Assembly (NCBI RefSeq): GCF_902804485.1
Contig: NZ_CADCST010000107.1
Span: forward strand, 35,379-99,378
DNA: 64,000 nucleotides
Source of the DNA: Flavobacterium collinsii
GTDB taxonomy: Bacteria; Bacteroidota; Bacteroidia; Flavobacteriales; Flavobacteriaceae
Reading direction: 5' to 3'
Both the position numbers and the translations under genes were made by a program. Below are positions 63,717 through 64,000 of this stretch, piece by piece; the stretch's first letter is position 1; each line of letters begins with the position of its first letter. The notes below the pieces were generated by a model, which was given only the letters and a program-made list of their open reading frames with translations, was not told the origin of the DNA and did not search any database.

Positions 63717-63921
63717 TGTTGTGTAAAGTTTGTCTTTGAAAATAACAAGATTGATTTTATAAGAAAGAGAGAAAAAAAATCCGTCATAATCCGTGTTTTC
63801 GCAAAGCGAATCCGCGTCATCCGTGTGCTATAGTGACGACTATCTTTGTCGATCAGCTAGAGTGATCTACTTCGTCAGTCGTTATCGCTCGAGTCTCCTC
63901 TGTCGAAATTGTAAAAGTTAC

Positions 63922-64000
63922 TTATTTCGGTAACGGATTTATCATTTCAATTGGCTTTTTTCCATCAATTCCCTGATGTGGTCTTTCATGATTATAATAG
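63922..64000 (-). mobile_element. Insertion sequence, 3' end of transposase gene
   Basis: On the minus strand the frame entering from the right edge reads YYNHERPHQGIDGKKPIEMI and NPLPK then a stop at 63922. YNHERPHQGI is the conserved end of the DDE integrase core in IS3- and IS481-type transposases. Only the last 26 codons are in the window. No terminal inverted repeat could be settled in 63720-63921. Confidence 0.85.

Overview
This window comes from the chromosome of a Bacteroidota bacterium, most likely a Flavobacterium or close relative. The evidence is an AT-rich genome, a SusC/SusD pair, two proteins with type IX secretion sorting tails, several lipoproteins, almost no Shine-Dalgarno sequences, and promoters of the form TTG-N17..20-TAnnTTTG. 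No rRNA, tRNA or CRISPR array was seen.

Layout. 1-6.5 kb: a susC-susD-murQ-sodium symporter operon on the minus strand, divergent from a DeoR-type regulator. Three near-palindromic repeats in the shared promoter region look like operators. This reads as an uptake and catabolism unit for N-acetylmuramic acid or a muropeptide. 6.8-12.2 kb: an accessory region of small orphan genes, several resembling immunity proteins (HGSGC/DUF6896-like, Imm26-like, DUF6708-like). It is interspersed with three copies and one remnant of a ~112-bp hairpin repeat, two gene remnants and a probable structured RNA element; no toxin gene is visible. 13-21.4 kb: an FAD/Fe-S oxidoreductase, an APC amino-acid permease, a DUF695 protein flanked by repeats, and a PLP-dependent methionine gamma-lyase-like enzyme divergent from an Lrp/AsnC regulator. 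22.6-25.5 kb: a ParE/RelE-type toxin-antitoxin pair, then an SseB-TPR gene flanked by two copies of a cloverleaf-like intergenic repeat. 25.6-37.3 kb: lpdA, DoxX and DUF4349 proteins, then pabB, tilS, dsbD, a budA whose signal peptide has been frameshifted off, and a beta-propeller lipoprotein.

37.4-50.7 kb: amt, two adjacent amidohydrolase-family genes (three modules, only one with complete metal ligands), an S41 peptidase, a racemase/GNAT pair, yifB/comM, and small enzymes. 50.9-62.7 kb: a long run of minus-strand genes for small secreted, lipoprotein and cytoplasmic proteins (beta-barrel, rhodanese, NTF2-like, DinB-like, VOC, XRE regulator, two T9SS substrates), mostly of unknown function. 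63.2-64 kb: an acetyltransferase that looks like AAC(6') aminoglycoside acetyltransferases, then the 3' end of a transposase running off the window.

The points most worth a second look are the murQ/SusCD unit with its operators, the orphan immunity island with its hairpin repeats, the two structured intergenic element families, the budA frameshift and the AAC(6')-like gene. Calls rest on reading motifs by eye; no database search was run.
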